A stretch of 64,000 nt of DNA from Methylocystis echinoides (GCF_027923385.1 NZ_BSEC01000001.1:3260001-3324000), one strand, 5' to 3'. Counted from the first letter of the stretch, positions 52,235 through 61,131 are shown. Made by a program: numbers and translations. The notes: generated by a model not told the origin, from the letters alone.

Positions 52235-52864
52235 TCAACGCCCGGCGCGCCCCGCTAATTTCCCGCACAACGGCGTCCGGGCGTCGAGATCGCCCTCGCC
52301 GGCGTTCGCTCTCAGATCATATCGCTCGAGGAGCGGCAGCCAGCCGATCTCGTCGCTGGCGTGGATGAAAACGTCGACCAGGATCGGCCCCTCGGGGATC
52401 GGCTCCGATCGACACGCCAGATCCCCCCGCACATCGATCCGACCGCGACGGCCCGCCGCCTTGGCCTGCTGCGCCTCCAGTTGAAGCGCGCGAACGGCGG
52501 GGAGATCGCCGGGCGCGACCTCATAGACCACGAGCGATTCCGACGCCGGGGCGAGCCGCGCCAGCGCGGCCCGATCCTCCGGATGAGCGGCGCGGCGCAG
52601 ATGTATGTCGAGCGCACGCCCGGCCCCGCCGTCGCCAATGTCGATACGCGCGGCAATGAAGGTTTTTTCCGGCGTCGGCGACGCCCATGACGGCGCGCGC
52701 GCCGCGACGCGCAGTTGAGACATGTCGGCGACGCCGAGATCGAAGCCGCGCAGCTTCCATTGCGTGGAAATCGGCACGTCGTTGCAGCCGGCCAGCGCGA
52801 GCACCGCCAGAAACAGGACGACGACCGCCACCAGACGCGCCACCATGGGCTTTCGCAACAGCAT
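52235..52864 (-). CDS. Putative lipoprotein of unknown function
   Basis: 209 residues from the ATG at 52864 (MLLRKPMVARLVAV). A signal peptide ends in the lipobox LAGC (Cys27). The rest is a soluble domain that starts with ISTQWKLRGFDLGVADMSQLRVA and includes AHPEDRAALARLAPA and PIPEGPILVDVFIHASDEIGW; it has further cysteines near the end (Cys171, Cys202 or close). I recognise no family. It is divergent from the DUF2975 pair, with about 100 AT-rich bases between. Confidence 0.7.
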   Translation of the reverse strand: MLLRKPMVARLVAVVVLFLAVLALAGCNDVPISTQWKLRGFDLGVADMSQLRVAARAPSWASPTPEKTFIAARIDIGDGGAGRALDIHLRRAAHPEDRAALARLAPASESLVVYEVAPGDLPAVRALQLEAQQAKAAGRRGRIDVRGDLACRSEPIPEGPILVDVFIHASDEIGWLPLLERYDLRANAGEGDLDARTPLCGKLAGRAGR

Positions 52865-52967
52865 TTTTGAAACTCCAATGTTCAGGATCAAGTTTTTAAT
52901 GTTTGCCATTAATTTTTATATGCGTCAATCTCATCTCGACGGGCAAATTGTTTTGAGAGATTCGCAC

Positions 52968-53531
52968 ATGAAAAACCCATCTGGGCTGACGCCCGCGTCA
53001 GTTTCGATCCTTCAGAAGAAAATTGGCAGGATCTGCAATCTCGTGCGCTGGGCTGGCGTGCTCTGGTACATGTGGCTGTTCGGCGTCTTCCTTTTAATCG
53101 CGTTCAACCGCCCCGAATATCTCGACAAGGGGCTCAGGCTCAAAGGGATCGATCCCGTGTCGATTTCCGACGGCCAGTACTGGTCGGCGCACGCAGTCCT
53201 TTTGGTCGTATTCATTCCGACCGCCGTCGTCGTGTGGCGACTATGGGGGTTGATGCAGGGTTATCGCGAGGGCGATATCCTCACCGTCCGGGCGGCTGAC
53301 CGCCTGCGCGCGATGGCGCTTGCCGGATTTGTCGCCGTCGCGACGGACATCATCGCGCATCCGATCGCCTTTCTGATCGCATCGCCGCTGATGCTGTCGA
53401 AAACGCCTTTCTGGCAGCTGCTGAACCCCGTCCAGTTGTTTTACGCGTTGATGTGCGGCTTCCTGCTGGCGCTCTCCGTCATCTTTCGAGCCGCCGTCGA
53501 CATCGCCGACGACAATGCGCAGATCATCTGA
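52968..53531 (+). CDS. DUF2975 family membrane protein, copy 1
   Basis: 187 residues from an ATG with GAGAG upstream; an ATG at 52920 is possible. Four membrane helices. YREGDILTVRAADRLRAMAL (the family's F/Y-x-x-G-x-x-[FL]-x-x-x-x-x-x-x-[LI]-R pattern) and the end VDIADDNAQII are typical of DUF2975. It is same-length paralogue of the next gene, and the two share the ending DxxQI(I/V). Such proteins are usually encoded with a small XRE regulator, as here. Function unknown; a sensor for the regulator is inferred. Confidence 0.85.
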   Translation: MKNPSGLTPASVSILQKKIGRICNLVRWAGVLWYMWLFGVFLLIAFNRPEYLDKGLRLKGIDPVSISDGQYWSAHAVLLVVFIPTAVVVWRLWGLMQGYREGDILTVRAADRLRAMALAGFVAVATDIIAHPIAFLIASPLMLSKTPFWQLLNPVQLFYALMCGFLLALSVIFRAAVDIADDNAQII

Positions 53532-53548
53532 GGGCAGGAGACCCGCAC

Positions 53549-54112
53549 ATGACCACCTCATCCGCCACCGCCGAAAATCTGCTGCGCAAGCACATCGGCT
53601 TGCTTTGTCAAATGACTCGCTTCGCCGCCGCGATCTATGCTGTGTGGCTTCTCGTCGCCCTCGCGTCATTCTGGTCGAACGTAACGACCATATCCGACCA
53701 CTTCGGACGGATCGTGCACAAGGACTTGTCCGCGATCGAGCCATGGCAGCAGGCGACTGGCCTTGCGCTCCATTTCATCATCTGGCTTTTCGCCGCTTGC
53801 GCCTGCTACAGCGCGTGGAGACTCTTCACGCTCTATCTGAGCGGCGCCGTCTTCACGAGCGACTCCGCGCTGTGGCTGAGGCGCGTCGCGCTTTACGGCG
53901 CCATTGCGCAGGGGCTCGACATCGTCATGCGTCCGCTGGAGACCGTCCTGCTCACCTGGCACTTTCCGGCCGGTCAGAAGCTGCGCGTCGTCAGCGTCTA
54001 TCTGATGCCGAACGATCTCGCCCTGCTCATCCTGCTTTTTGGACTTCTGGCGCTGGCGCACATACAGAGGACGGCGGCCGAAATCGTCAATGACCACGCG
54101 CAGATCGTCTGA
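53549..54112 (+). CDS. DUF2975 family membrane protein, copy 2
   Basis: 187 residues from an ATG with AGGAG about nine bases upstream. Four membrane helices. YLSGAVFTSDSALWLRRVALYG and the end AAEIVNDHAQIV correspond to YREGDILTVRAADRLRAMAL and AVDIADDNAQII of copy 1. The two genes are in tandem with 17 bases between them, so a local duplication is likely. Its stop overlaps the XRE start (TGATG), giving translational coupling. Confidence 0.85.
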   Translation: MTTSSATAENLLRKHIGLLCQMTRFAAAIYAVWLLVALASFWSNVTTISDHFGRIVHKDLSAIEPWQQATGLALHFIIWLFAACACYSAWRLFTLYLSGAVFTSDSALWLRRVALYGAIAQGLDIVMRPLETVLLTWHFPAGQKLRVVSVYLMPNDLALLILLFGLLALAHIQRTAAEIVNDHAQIV

Positions 54113-54330
54113 TGCCCATAATCGTGAACCTCGATGTGATGCTCGCCAAGCGCAAGATGCGCTCGCGCGATCTCGCGCAACAGATCGGCATCGCCGAGCA
54201 GAACGTCAGCCTGCTGAAATCCGGCAAGGTGAAGGGCGTGCGCTTCGACACGCTCGAAAAAATCTGCGAAATTCTCAACTGTCAGCCGGGCGATCTTCTC
54301 GAATATCGCCCGGTTGAGCCGGAAGGCTGA
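54112..54330 (+). CDS. Small XRE/Cro-CI type transcriptional regulator
   Basis: 72 residues that form one helix-turn-helix domain: MLAKRKMRSRDLAQQIGIAEQNVSLLKSGKVKGVRFDTLEKICEILNCQPGDLLEY (cited in parts: SRDLAQQIGIAEQNVSLLKS is the HTH). This is the YozG-like subgroup that regularly accompanies DUF2975 proteins. It is last in a three-gene unit and probably autoregulates it, with the membrane proteins as sensors or anti-regulators; this is inferred from repeated gene pairing in the family. Confidence 0.9.
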   Translation: MPIIVNLDVMLAKRKMRSRDLAQQIGIAEQNVSLLKSGKVKGVRFDTLEKICEILNCQPGDLLEYRPVEPEG

Positions 54331-54353
54331 CGATCGATGAGGCGCGCTTGTGC

Positions 54354-54490
54354 GGCCTGCCCCTCACCCCAACCCTCTCCCCGCAAGAGCGGGGAGAGGG
54401 AACCGGATCGCGATCGGCGCGCGCGATGAAGGGCCGAATCCTCCCCCTCTCCCCATGAAATGGGGAGAGGGTTGGGGTGAGGGGCAGGCC
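54354..54490. repeat. MITE-like element with perfect 28-base terminal inverted repeats
   Basis: 54354-54381 and 54463-54490 are exact reverse complements (ggcctgcccctcacccc at the left edge). The inner part has a second hairpin (ccctctccccgcaagagcgg). It lies between the XRE gene and the peptidase-like gene and is longer and more regular than the other repeats. Confidence 0.9.
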
Positions 54491-54501
54491 GGAGAAGGAT
54501 C

Positions 54502-55362
54502 ATGCAGCTCGCCGGCCCGGTAAAACTCCTTGCTTCCGCGCTGGCCGCCGCCGTCCTCGTCGCACTCGCGGTAAAGCCCGAACTCCGCGCGGCAATCACC
54601 GCGCAGTTCAACGACCCCGCCAGCCTCCCCTCGCTCCCGGAAGACTCCCGCGTGCATTACGAGCCGGCCGCACGCGCCTGCGCCAAGGCTGCCGCCGCCG
54701 CCCTGCCCGGCGCCGTTGCGAAGATCGCGGCCGAACATGGGCGACCCTTCGCGCGGCCGCCGATTGTCGGCGTCTTCGCCGATTTCGCAACCTACGCCCG
54801 CGCCAATGGGCTCGGCGACGACAATGTGGCGGGCGTCTCCCGCGCCGGCCGCGCCATGCTCTCGCCAGTCATGTGCGGGCAAGAGAAGTCGCGCCTCGCC
54901 AGCGTGCTTGCGCATGAGCTGTCGCATGTGCATTTCTTCGGCTGGCGTCCGCGCGGAGCGGCCCGACCGCCGCAGTGGTTCACCGAAGGGCTTGCGGTTC
55001 TCGCCTCCGACGGCGGCGCCGCCGAGACCGTCAGCGACGCCGACGCCGCACAGGCCATCCGCGACGGCTATGGCGTCATCCTCGACGACGCCCGCTGGAT
55101 GAATTTCCGCGCCATCCCCTTCGCCGCCGAACCGCCCTGCGGCGCCGGCTGCAATCCGATGAGCTTTCGCCAGCGCATGGCCTATCGCCAGGTGGCGCTG
55201 TTCATCGGCTGGCTGCGCGCGCGCGACCCCGACGCCTTCTCGCGGCTGATGCGCGCGCTCGAAGGCGGCGCCGCTTTCGGCCCGTCTTTCGAGGCCGCCT
55301 TCAACGGCTCCCCGCGCCAACGCTGGACCGATTTCGCGAAGAGCCTTCAGGCCTCGCGATAG
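54502..55362 (+). CDS. Exported zinc metallopeptidase-like protein
   Basis: 286 residues. A membrane helix or signal lies at residues 6-24. HELSH (138-142) in LAHELSHVHFF and QWFTEGLAVLAS with Glu162 form a gluzincin-like HExxH...E site, as in the peptidase MA / DUF4157-like families. Three cysteines (MCGQ, PPCGAGC) may form disulphides outside the cell. Substrate unknown. The 3' end overlaps the convergent copD by 16 bases. An MITE-like repeat ends 11 bases before the ATG. Confidence 0.8.
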   Translation: MQLAGPVKLLASALAAAVLVALAVKPELRAAITAQFNDPASLPSLPEDSRVHYEPAARACAKAAAAALPGAVAKIAAEHGRPFARPPIVGVFADFATYARANGLGDDNVAGVSRAGRAMLSPVMCGQEKSRLASVLAHELSHVHFFGWRPRGAARPPQWFTEGLAVLASDGGAAETVSDADAAQAIRDGYGVILDDARWMNFRAIPFAAEPPCGAGCNPMSFRQRMAYRQVALFIGWLRARDPDAFSRLMRALEGGAAFGPSFEAAFNGSPRQRWTDFAKSLQASR

Positions 55363-56975
55363 AAGATCAGCGACAGGCCCGCGATGATAAAGGCGATCGG
55401 CCAGACGAAGCCGGCGATGCGCTTCGCGCGCCCATCGAGCCGCAGCTCCAGCCAGCGCGACCAGCCCGCCGCGACGCCGACAAGCGCCAGCGGCGTGTGG
55501 GTGATCTCGATCAGCGTCTCTTCCTTGAGATTGGAGAGCGCATGCGAATGGGTGAGCAGGAAGGCCCCCGCAATCGCCGTGCTGATCGGGAAGACGTAAG
55601 GCGCCCAGGCGGCCTTGATCCGCCCGCGCCGCACCTGCCATTCGAACAGGCCGAAGGCGACGATCAGCAGCGTCAGCAGGCGATGCTGGGCGATTTCGGG
55701 ATCGCGCAGGCTCTCGATCAGGCCGAGGCGTCCGAGCGGCCAGACCATTTCGTCGGCGCGCAGGAACAGAAAGCCCGCGAGCCCCAGAAACACCAGCGGC
55801 CAGTGACTCATGATTGGCGCGAGGCGCCGGCTCATGCGCTCCAGAAGCGCCATCACGCCCATGGCGACGACGAACAGCCCCGCCCAGTGATGATTATATT
55901 CCGACCAGGCAATATCTGCCGGCGAACGCGGCGGCTGGGCGCCGGGCGGCAGGTTCTTGAGCGCCTCGGGCGGCAAGGCCGCCGACAGGGTCTCGAAATC
56001 GGGACTGTCGAGGCGCACCGGCAGGCGCGGCGCCAGCCGGTCGACGATCTCGGAGAAGCTCGCTCGGTCATTGGGCAGATCGCGCGCCGGCGGCAAGGAG
56101 GAGAGCGAGGCGGCGCAAAACAGCACCGTCAGGCCGACGCCGATCTCCGTTTCCGCGAAACGGCGCGTGCGCAGCAGCGGGCCGGCCGGCTCGGTCTGCA
56201 TCTGGCGCACGGCGAGAAAGTTCAGCCCGCCGAGGAACAAAAGCCCGAGAAGCAGGAGGATCTTTGCGCTGAGCATGAGGCCATAGGAGGTGCCGTACAG
56301 GGCGTGGGGGGTTTCTACATAAACCACGCCCATCAGCACGCCGCCGGCGAGCAGCGCCGCCACGGCGCCGACCGACATGGTCGAGAAGCGGCGGGCGACC
56401 TCGGCGCGCGCCTGCGGCTCGACAACATCGGTAAGAGCCAGGAGGAAATAGGGAATGCCGCCGATCCAGACCGCCGCGCCCAGCATGTGCAGGAACTCGG
56501 CGCCCGCGAGGGCATAGGCGCCCTCGAACTGGCTGACCGCATGGGTGGACCCCGCCTGCACGCCGAGCAGCAGCGCGGCCAGCACGGGCGCCGCCGAGCG
56601 GATGGCGACGCCGCCCCGCCGCGCCCGCCAGGCGACGACGGCGATGACGGCGGCGAGCACGGCGGCCATGACATCCACCGCCACCGCCCGCGCCCCCGCT
56701 GCTTCATGGACCGGGATTTCCAGCGTGCCGACCAGCATCAGGGTCAGCGACGCGCCGGCGAGCGCCTCGGCCAGGCAGAGGCCGCAGGCGGCGACGAAGA
56801 CGAGCCGCAACGCCCGGTTCTCCAGCGCCGCGCCGGCGGCGCCGAGCCTCGGCATGAGCGGCCAGACCAGCATCAGCAGAAAGGCGAGCCCGCCGACGGA
56901 GACGGATTGCGCCGCCAGGATGAAACCGCGCAGCACGACGCTGAGAAAGCCGTAAATATCAACGAAGAGCTGCAT
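55347..56975 (-). CDS. copD: Copper resistance D family membrane protein
   Basis: 542 residues with about 14 membrane helices. The CopD domain is marked by GAEFLHMLGAAVWIGGIPYF and by YGLMLSAKILLLLGLLFLGGLNF. A second half (SEYNHHWAGLFVVAMGVMALLE, FLLTHSHALSNLKEE) is an additional His-bearing membrane region, seen in longer CopD homologues. CopC carries copper in the periplasm and CopD is thought to import it. Here copper supply to cbb3 oxidase or to a copper methane monooxygenase is possible. It is two bases after copC. Confidence 0.9.
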   Translation of the reverse strand: MQLFVDIYGFLSVVLRGFILAAQSVSVGGLAFLLMLVWPLMPRLGAAGAALENRALRLVFVAACGLCLAEALAGASLTLMLVGTLEIPVHEAAGARAVAVDVMAAVLAAVIAVVAWRARRGGVAIRSAAPVLAALLLGVQAGSTHAVSQFEGAYALAGAEFLHMLGAAVWIGGIPYFLLALTDVVEPQARAEVARRFSTMSVGAVAALLAGGVLMGVVYVETPHALYGTSYGLMLSAKILLLLGLLFLGGLNFLAVRQMQTEPAGPLLRTRRFAETEIGVGLTVLFCAASLSSLPPARDLPNDRASFSEIVDRLAPRLPVRLDSPDFETLSAALPPEALKNLPPGAQPPRSPADIAWSEYNHHWAGLFVVAMGVMALLERMSRRLAPIMSHWPLVFLGLAGFLFLRADEMVWPLGRLGLIESLRDPEIAQHRLLTLLIVAFGLFEWQVRRGRIKAAWAPYVFPISTAIAGAFLLTHSHALSNLKEETLIEITHTPLALVGVAAGWSRWLELRLDGRAKRIAGFVWPIAFIIAGLSLIFYREA

Positions 56976-56977
56976 AT

Positions 56978-57334
56978 TCAGCGGCTCACGTCGAAGGGGA
57001 TGTCGCCCTGCGAAATATGGCCGTCCGGGCTGAGCGTCTGCCAGTGCAGTCGATAATGTCCGGGGGTGAGCCCCGTGGCCCTGGCTTTCAGCGTGTCTTC
57101 CGAGGAGGAATCCGCGAGCGGCAAGGCGACGGCGTCGCCGTCGATCTTGAACAGCTTCAGATAGGATCGCCCGGCGTCGATGCGGCTGTTGAAGCGGATC
57201 TCGACGGCGGTCTCCGCGCCCTTCAAAATCGCGTCGGCGCTAGGCGTGGAGCTCAGGACGATCGCGTGAGCAATGGCGGCGCCGCTGGCGGCGACGAGGA
57301 ATGCCAGGGCGCAGAAAGATCGAAGGAGTTTCAT
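56978..57334 (-). CDS. copC: Periplasmic copper-binding protein CopC
   Basis: 118 residues. A signal peptide ends at AAIA, so that the mature protein starts with a His (HAIVLSSTPSADA), the N-terminal copper ligand of CopC proteins. EIRFNSRID and the end WQTLSPDGHISQGDIPFDV carry the Asp/His ligands of the Cu(II) site. No Met-rich Cu(I) loop, so it is the single-site CopC type. Forms a two-gene operon with copD. Confidence 0.94.
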   Translation of the reverse strand: MKLLRSFCALAFLVAASGAAIAHAIVLSSTPSADAILKGAETAVEIRFNSRIDAGRSYLKLFKIDGDAVALPLADSSSEDTLKARATGLTPGHYRLHWQTLSPDGHISQGDIPFDVSR

Positions 57335-57431
57335 GACGCCTGACCTCCCACGCGGCCGGTTGTGTCCATGAGACGCTGATTAGCCGATTCCGCGTGACCT
57401 GAGCAATGGCTGCGTGGAGGCGTTCAACTGC

Positions 57432-57686
57432 TCAGTAATGATAGCGACACTGCGCGATCAGCAGGCACTCCCCCTCGACGCGATAGACCAGCCGGTGCTC
57501 CAGGGTGATCCGTCGTGACCACCATCCGCGCAGGTCGCCGCGAAGGGGCTCGGGCTTTCCCGTGCCCGAAAAGGGGTTACGCGTGCATTCCCGGATCAGC
57601 GCATTCAATCGTTGGAGTGCCTTCGCGTCCTGCGCCTGCCAGTCGAGATAGTCCTCCCAAGCCTGTTCGGCGAAGACGAGCCTCAT
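57432..57686 (-). CDS. yoeB: Toxin of the YoeB/Txe family
   Basis: 84 residues, the usual size. LVFAEQAWEDYLDWQAQD at the N-terminus and HRLVYRVEG...IAQCRYHY at the C-terminus are YoeB signatures; the Glu of KPEPLRG, the Arg of EHRLVY and the final His-Tyr correspond to the active-site residues of E. coli YoeB. The enzyme cuts mRNA in the ribosomal A site. Start overlaps the antitoxin stop by ATGA. Confidence 0.95.
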   Translation of the reverse strand: MRLVFAEQAWEDYLDWQAQDAKALQRLNALIRECTRNPFSGTGKPEPLRGDLRGWWSRRITLEHRLVYRVEGECLLIAQCRYHY

Positions 57687-57937
57687 TCAACGAGCTTGCG
57701 CTCGTCGCCCTTCCCGGCCTCGAGCTGAGCGACCGCCGAGAGCAGACGTTCAGCGTTGCGCGGGCTCTTCAGCAGATAGGCCGTCTCTTCGTAAGACGCG
57801 AAATCTTCAAGCGAAATCAGAACCGCGGCAGGCTTTCCGCGATCGCGCGTGATCACGACCGGTTCGTGGTCTTCGGTCACGCGGTCGAGCGTGGCTGCAA
57901 GGTTCTTGCGGAGGTCGGTGAAGGATGTTGTGCGCAT
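57683..57937 (-). CDS. yefM: Antitoxin of the YefM/Phd family
   Basis: 84 residues from the ATG at 57937; the longer open frame upstream is antisense to lepA. TTSFTDLRKNLAATLDRV and PVVITRDRGKPAAVLISLEDF are the Phd/YefM DNA-binding and dimer part, and NAERLLSAVAQLEAGKG the toxin-binding tail. It neutralises YoeB and, with it, represses the operon through the palindrome at 57948. Confidence 0.95.
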   Translation of the reverse strand: MRTTSFTDLRKNLAATLDRVTEDHEPVVITRDRGKPAAVLISLEDFASYEETAYLLKSPRNAERLLSAVAQLEAGKGDERKLVE

Positions 57938-57947
57938 GACGGTATGA

Positions 57948-57965
57948 TGTACCTGATCGGGTACA
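57948..57965 (-). promoter_or_regulatory. YefM-YoeB operator palindrome
   Basis: TGTACCTGATCGGGTACA, 6+6+6 inverted repeat, starts 11 bases upstream of the yefM ATG. TGTAC half-sites are known YefM contacts in other bacteria. Confidence 0.8.
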
Positions 57966-58035
57966 AGTTCAAGATGGCTTGAGGCTTCGCAGCGGCCGGC
58001 TGGCGCCGTCAGAAGAAGCCAGACACCCGCCGAGC

Positions 58036-59844
58036 CTAATCTTCCATCTTGAGCGCCGCAATAAACGCTTCCTGCGGGATCTCGACGCGCCCGAACTGGC
58101 GCATCTTCTTCTTGCCTTCCTTCTGCTTCTCCAGAAGCTTGCGCTTGCGGGTCACGTCGCCGCCGTAACATTTGGCGGTCACGTCCTTGCGGAAGGCGCG
58201 CACGGTTTCGCGGGCGATGATCTTGCCGCCCAGCGCCGCCTGAATCGGCACCTGGAACATGTGCGGCGGGATCAGCTCCTTGAGCTTCTCGCACATCTGA
58301 CGACCGCGCCCCTCGGCGCGGGTGCGATGCACCAGCATGGACAGCGCGTCCACCGGCTCGGCGTTGACGAGAATGCTCATCTTCACGAGATCGCCGGCGC
58401 GATAGTCGGTCAGCTGATAATCGAAGCTCGCATAGCCCTTGGAGATGGACTTCAGCCGATCGTAGAAATCGAACACCACTTCGTTGAGCGGCAGATCGTA
58501 AACCGCCATGGCGCGCTTGCCGACGTAATTGAGGTCGGCCTGCACGCCGCGGCGGTCCTGACAGAGCTTCAGCACCGAGCCCAGATATTCGTCGGGCGTC
58601 AGGATCGTGGCGCGAATCCACGGTTCCTTGATCTCCTCGATCTTCACGACGTCCGGCATGTCCGCCGGATTGTGCAGCTCGATCTCGTCGCCATTGGTGA
58701 GCAGGATCTTGTAGACGACCGACGGCGCCGTCGCGATCAGGTCGAGATTGAACTCACGCGACAGGCGTTCCTGAATGATCTCGAGATGCAGAAGGCCGAG
58801 GAAGCCGCAGCGGAAGCCGAAGCCCAGCGCCGCCGAGGTCTCCATTTCATAGGAGAAGCTCGCGTCATTGAGGCGCAGCTTGCCGATCGCCGCGCGCAGA
58901 TCCTCGAAATCCGCGGCGTCGACCGGGAACAGGCCGCAGAACACCACCGGCTGCGCCGGCTTGAAGCCCGGCAGCGCCTCGGCGCAGGCCTTGCGCTCGT
59001 CGGTGATGGTGTCACCGACGCGGGTGTCGGCCACCTGCTTGATCTGCGCGGTGATGAAGCCCACCTCGCCCGGCCCGAGCGAGGTCACATCCTGCATCTT
59101 GGGGCGGAACACACCGATCTTGTCCACATCGTAATGGGCGCCCGCGCCCATCATCTGAATCTTCTGGCCCTTCTTCAGAGTGCCGTCGAAGACGCGCACC
59201 AGCACGACGACGCCGAGATAGGCGTCGTACCAGCTATCGACCAGCAGCGCCTTGAGCGGCGCCTTTTCGTCGCCCTGGGGCGGCGGCAGGCGGGTGACGA
59301 TGGCCTCCAGAACGTCGGGGATGCCGATGCCGGTCTTGGCGGAAATCAGCACGGCGTCGGAGGCGTCGAGGCCGATGACCTCCTCGATCTGCTCCTTGAT
59401 GCGGTCCGGTTCGGCGGCCGGCAGGTCGATCTTGTTGAGCACCGGCACGATCTCGTGCCCCGCGTCGATCGCCTGATAGACATTGGCCAGCGTCTGCGCC
59501 TCGACGCCCTGCGAGGCGTCGACGACGAGGAGCGAGCCCTCGCAGGCCTTCAGCGACCGCGACACCTCATAGGCGAAGTCGACGTGGCCGGGCGTATCCA
59601 TCAGATTGAGAATATAGTCTTTTCCGTCCTTGGCCCGGTAATGCAGGCGAACGGTCTGGGCCTTGATGGTGATGCCGCGCTCGCGCTCGATGTCCATGGA
59701 GTCGAGCACCTGCTCGACCATCTCGCGGGCGGCCAGCGTGCCGGTCTCCTGGATCAGCCGGTCGGCAAGCGTCGACTTGCCGTGGTCGATATGGGCCACG
59801 ATCGAGAAATTGCGGATATTGTCGAATTTGTGCGGGCTGCTCAT
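58036..59844 (-). CDS. lepA: Elongation factor 4 (LepA) GTPase
   Basis: 602 residues from the ATG at 59844 ([20 protein letters not shown]); ten more codons are open upstream. G motifs [14 protein letters not shown] and NKIDLP are present, with RGITIKAQ in switch I. The C-terminal domain has [21 protein letters not shown] and ends [22 protein letters not shown], the LepA-specific tail, which reaches the peptidyl-transferase region. LepA binds ribosomes and helps recovery or assembly under stress. Length equals the family's usual 600. Confidence 0.98.
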   Translation of the reverse strand: MSSPHKFDNIRNFSIVAHIDHGKSTLADRLIQETGTLAAREMVEQVLDSMDIERERGITIKAQTVRLHYRAKDGKDYILNLMDTPGHVDFAYEVSRSLKACEGSLLVVDASQGVEAQTLANVYQAIDAGHEIVPVLNKIDLPAAEPDRIKEQIEEVIGLDASDAVLISAKTGIGIPDVLEAIVTRLPPPQGDEKAPLKALLVDSWYDAYLGVVVLVRVFDGTLKKGQKIQMMGAGAHYDVDKIGVFRPKMQDVTSLGPGEVGFITAQIKQVADTRVGDTITDERKACAEALPGFKPAQPVVFCGLFPVDAADFEDLRAAIGKLRLNDASFSYEMETSAALGFGFRCGFLGLLHLEIIQERLSREFNLDLIATAPSVVYKILLTNGDEIELHNPADMPDVVKIEEIKEPWIRATILTPDEYLGSVLKLCQDRRGVQADLNYVGKRAMAVYDLPLNEVVFDFYDRLKSISKGYASFDYQLTDYRAGDLVKMSILVNAEPVDALSMLVHRTRAEGRGRQMCEKLKELIPPHMFQVPIQAALGGKIIARETVRAFRKDVTAKCYGGDVTRKRKLLEKQKEGKKKMRQFGRVEIPQEAFIAALKMED

Positions 59845-59904
59845 GGGCGCCGGGATAGCAGCGCCGGGCCGCAAAAGAAAGGGCCGGTTAACCCTGCTCC
59901 CCTA

Positions 59905-60030
59905 GGCCGACCCCGCTTCGCGGAGCCGCCTTCTCCCGCAAGGGGAGAAGAGGGATCAACAATAGAGCGACATGAAACCCTTCTCCCCTTGCGGGAGAAC
60001 GCAGCGCGACGCGCCGGATGAGGGGTCGCC
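59905..60030. repeat. Intergenic mosaic repeat upstream of lepA
   Basis: Hairpin units 'cttctcccgcaaggggagaag' and 'cttctccccttgcgggagaa' face each other as an inverted pair; the right arm gcgccggatgagggg is shared with 47093-47222. It fills the gap between lepA and the coiled-coil gene. Confidence 0.85.
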
Positions 60031-60032
60031 CC

Positions 60033-60692
60033 CTACTTCTTCGCCAGCATTTCCTCGACCTTGGCGACGCCCTGCTTTGTGAGCGCGATCACGCGCGGGG
60101 TCGCCCAGGCGATGAACTCGCGGGTCAGCTTGACGGCGGCGCAGCCGATCGCCGTCACGGTCTCGACCGTCTTGTCGAACCACGGGAGGATCGGGCTGTC
60201 GGCCGGGATCTTGCCGCGCACCCAGGCCACCGCGGCCTTCGTCTTCTCGGCGGCGAGCGCCGTCAGAAGCTCGACCGGGTCGGCTTTCGGCATGTTGTCG
60301 ACGATGGTCCGGAGCCGGGCGATCTCCTCGGCGGCTTCGTCTGCGCGGCGCGTCGCGGCGTCGGCAAGGCGGGTCATGTTCTGGACGAGCGAGGTGGCGG
60401 CGGCCTTTTCCTGCGCGAGCCGGTCGCGCTCGGAGACGAGGTCGGCGATCTTCTTCTCGTGATCGGCGACGACGTCGCCAATCACCCTGTCCCGCTCGGA
60501 GAGGACCGAGGCGAGCTCCTCCTTGAACTGGTCGCGTTCCTTGGCGTAGGCGTTGGCCTTGGCGACGATCTCCGCCTTTTCGAAATTCTGGCGGTCACGC
60601 TCGGCGCGGATGGTCCGCAACTGCTCCTGAATATTTTCAAGCTCCACGCGGGAGACGGCCTCTTCGGGTTGCGGGGTCGATTCGTCGGACAT
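60033..60692 (-). CDS. Coiled-coil protein of unknown function
   Basis: 219 residues from MSDEST; an ATG four codons upstream is possible. Residues 20-130 are a coiled coil (SRVELENIQEQLRTIRAERD, AEEIARLRTIVDNMP). The C-terminal third has amphipathic or weakly hydrophobic segments (KTKAAVAWVRGKIPADSPIL, REFIAWATPRVIALTKQGV). No signal peptide. No family recognised. It is read away from the kinase region, with the repeat and lepA downstream. Confidence 0.75.
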   Translation of the reverse strand: MSDESTPQPEEAVSRVELENIQEQLRTIRAERDRQNFEKAEIVAKANAYAKERDQFKEELASVLSERDRVIGDVVADHEKKIADLVSERDRLAQEKAAATSLVQNMTRLADAATRRADEAAEEIARLRTIVDNMPKADPVELLTALAAEKTKAAVAWVRGKIPADSPILPWFDKTVETVTAIGCAAVKLTREFIAWATPRVIALTKQGVAKVEEMLAKK

Positions 60693-60876
60693 GACCGTCT
60701 CCAATTTCCTTGTCTCGGTGGACGCGCTGAACAGGGGCAGAGCTGAAGGCGACAGTTCCCCTCGGAAAGCGCGCGTTAACCGATTTGCCGAATATGGTTA
60801 ATTTTTTGATTACACTCAAATCGTCTTTTTATGAAACGGCTTGGCCATGAAGGGCCGGATCCGTCGCCGCCAAAGG

Positions 60877-61131
60877 TTAACGCTCGCGCCCCGGGGCGGG
60901 CAGGCGTTGCAGCAGCGCGGCGCAGTCGCGGGGGGCGGCGAGGCATTTGTCGCGGGCGGCGGCGATGAGCGCATCCGTCCCCGCCTGCGCGAGATTTTCG
61001 CTGAGAGTCTGGCGCTTTTCGACCCTGGGCGCCGCCACGCGGGTCGGTTTTTCCGGGAACTCGACGGGGCGCCAGCCCAGCGCAAACAGAACCAGCGCAA
61101 TGCAGGCGAGGCTTTTGAGCAGGAAGAACAC
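60877..61131 (-). CDS. Small membrane-anchored protein
   Basis: 84 residues from a GTG at 61131 with GGGAG eight bases upstream (VFFLLKSLACIALVLFALGW). The frame is open to an ATG at 61302, but that would overlap the likely promoter of the divergent kinase. An N-terminal helix or signal is followed by a helical tail with two cysteines: ARDKCLAAPRDCAALLQRL. Similar CxxxPxxC tails occur in small rhizobial envelope proteins of unknown function. Confidence 0.65.
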   Translation of the reverse strand: MFFLLKSLACIALVLFALGWRPVEFPEKPTRVAAPRVEKRQTLSENLAQAGTDALIAAARDKCLAAPRDCAALLQRLPAPGRER

